Assembly: GCA_020350865.1 (NCBI GenBank)
Contig: CP070726.1
Location: 2,066,212 to 2,098,612 of the forward strand
From: Thermoplasmata archaeon
GTDB taxonomy: Archaea > Thermoplasmatota > Thermoplasmata > GCA-020350865
Reading direction: 5' to 3'
Length of the DNA: 32,401 bases
A program made the translations under genes and the position numbers. Positions within the stretch are counted from its first letter, which is position 1; every line of letters starts with the position of its first letter. Positions 31,902 through 32,401 of this stretch are shown in pieces. The notes under the pieces are model-generated. The model was not told where the DNA came from. It saw only the letters and a program-made list of their open reading frames with translations, and ran no database searches.

Positions 31902-31945
31902 TGCCATAGATACGGGTTTTCGAGATTTACATATTTGCAAAAGGA

Positions 31946-32401
31946 TCACAACGGGACAACCCATGTCTTCGTAACCCTAGAATGTATCCAGTATCCCCTT
32001 CCCACCTCGAAATTATCCAATGTGGTTATCTCCTTCCATTCCTGCGTTGTGGCATTATAGGTCCATACGGCATCGACATCTGTACCAAAGTCGATATTGT
32101 TGAGCGCACCCGTTCTATTCATGGCTGTATTGGAGGGATAACCCACGAGATTCCAACCAGGATGTAAAGTTATATTTTGATTGGAGGAGAACACATCTCC
32201 GTTTACTTCAAGGGCAGCTCCTCCGGGATCGGTAATATGGACCCACAATCCCATCGCGTGGTTGATCGTGTCCAAGTCATTGAATTTCGGCGGCTTTGAG
32301 GTATGGTGGTGCTTCCAGGGATCGTTGCCATCCGTTATATTATACCGCCGAACTGCATCATACTGGTCTTCGATGGATTGAAGAACTGTTTGGAGATTGG
32401 T
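31946..32401 (-). CDS. C-terminal part of a secreted/surface protein (partial at the right edge)
   Basis: An open frame enters from the right edge and ends at TGA 31946, giving 151 residues. The sequence includes DTINHAMGLWVHI, LHPGWNLVGYPS, WTYNATTQEWKEI and FEVGRGYWIHS. The pattern 'GWNLVGYP ... W-x-YN ... W ... GYWI' is a recurrent C-terminal module of archaeal secreted and cell-surface proteins, probably a beta-sandwich of unknown role. There is no C-terminal membrane helix or sorting signal after it. N-x-S/T sites (NIT, NAT) fit an extracellular place. The N-terminal part lies outside the window, so the full domain order cannot be told. Confidence 0.65.
   Translation of the reverse strand, partial: TNLQTVLQSIEDQYDAVRRYNITDGNDPWKHHHTSKPPKFNDLDTINHAMGLWVHITDPGGAALEVNGDVFSSNQNITLHPGWNLVGYPSNTAMNRTGALNNIDFGTDVDAVWTYNATTQEWKEITTLDNFEVGRGYWIHSRVTKTWVVPL

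Overview
This window looks archaeal, most likely euryarchaeal and of Thermoplasmata type. The signs are TATA boxes of the CTTTTAA/AATATAAAG kind about 25-35 nt ahead of short-leader or leaderless genes, GGTGA/GGAGG ribosome sites, oligo-T ends, an archaeal-size ExoIII nuclease, an archaeal TrmJ, a stand-alone GXGXG/FMN glutamate-synthase-like pair, and very long FG-GAP/cadherin surface proteins. The taxon is inferred; no rRNA or other marker gene is present.

Layout. Positions 1-933 (+) hold the last codons of one gene, overlapped (ATGA) by a CrtC/AttH-like lipocalin-fold protein. Positions 949-23946 (-) are one large co-directional cluster. From its promoter it encodes three Rab-like small GTPases (here called A, B and C), a 3736-residue and a 2762-residue membrane-anchored surface protein, and a fourth GTPase (D). 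Gaps inside the cluster are 0-59 nt. Positions 23947-24369 are a divergent control region with a perfect palindrome, a TATA box and an imperfect direct repeat. Positions 24370-26317 (+) are a GXGXG protein and an FMN/Fe-S glutamate-synthase-like protein. Then come a small GYD-like protein, an ExoIII/APE nuclease and a secreted GGGGQY-repeat protein with a hairpin-T terminator (all +). On the minus strand follow a membrane-anchored double zinc-ribbon protein (YdjG-like) and TrmJ. The end holds a DUF4143-type AAA ATPase (+), a possible truA remnant, and the C-terminal part of another secreted protein (-) that runs off the window.

The main discovery candidate is the 949-23946 cluster. Each giant protein has an N-terminal membrane/signal segment, exactly seven recognisable FG-GAP units (the blade number of the integrin-alpha propeller) interrupted by LamG-like inserts, a long stalk of Ig-like and cadherin-like repeats, one C-terminal membrane helix, and a cytoplasmic alpha/beta domain resembling Roadblock/LC7 (MglB-like) proteins. 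Roadblock proteins are classical partners of small GTPases, and four GTPases with a shared unfamiliar C-terminal domain lie in the same unit. I infer an integrin-like archaeal system that links outside contact to GTPase signalling inside the cell. The architecture is read from the sequence; the function is inferred.
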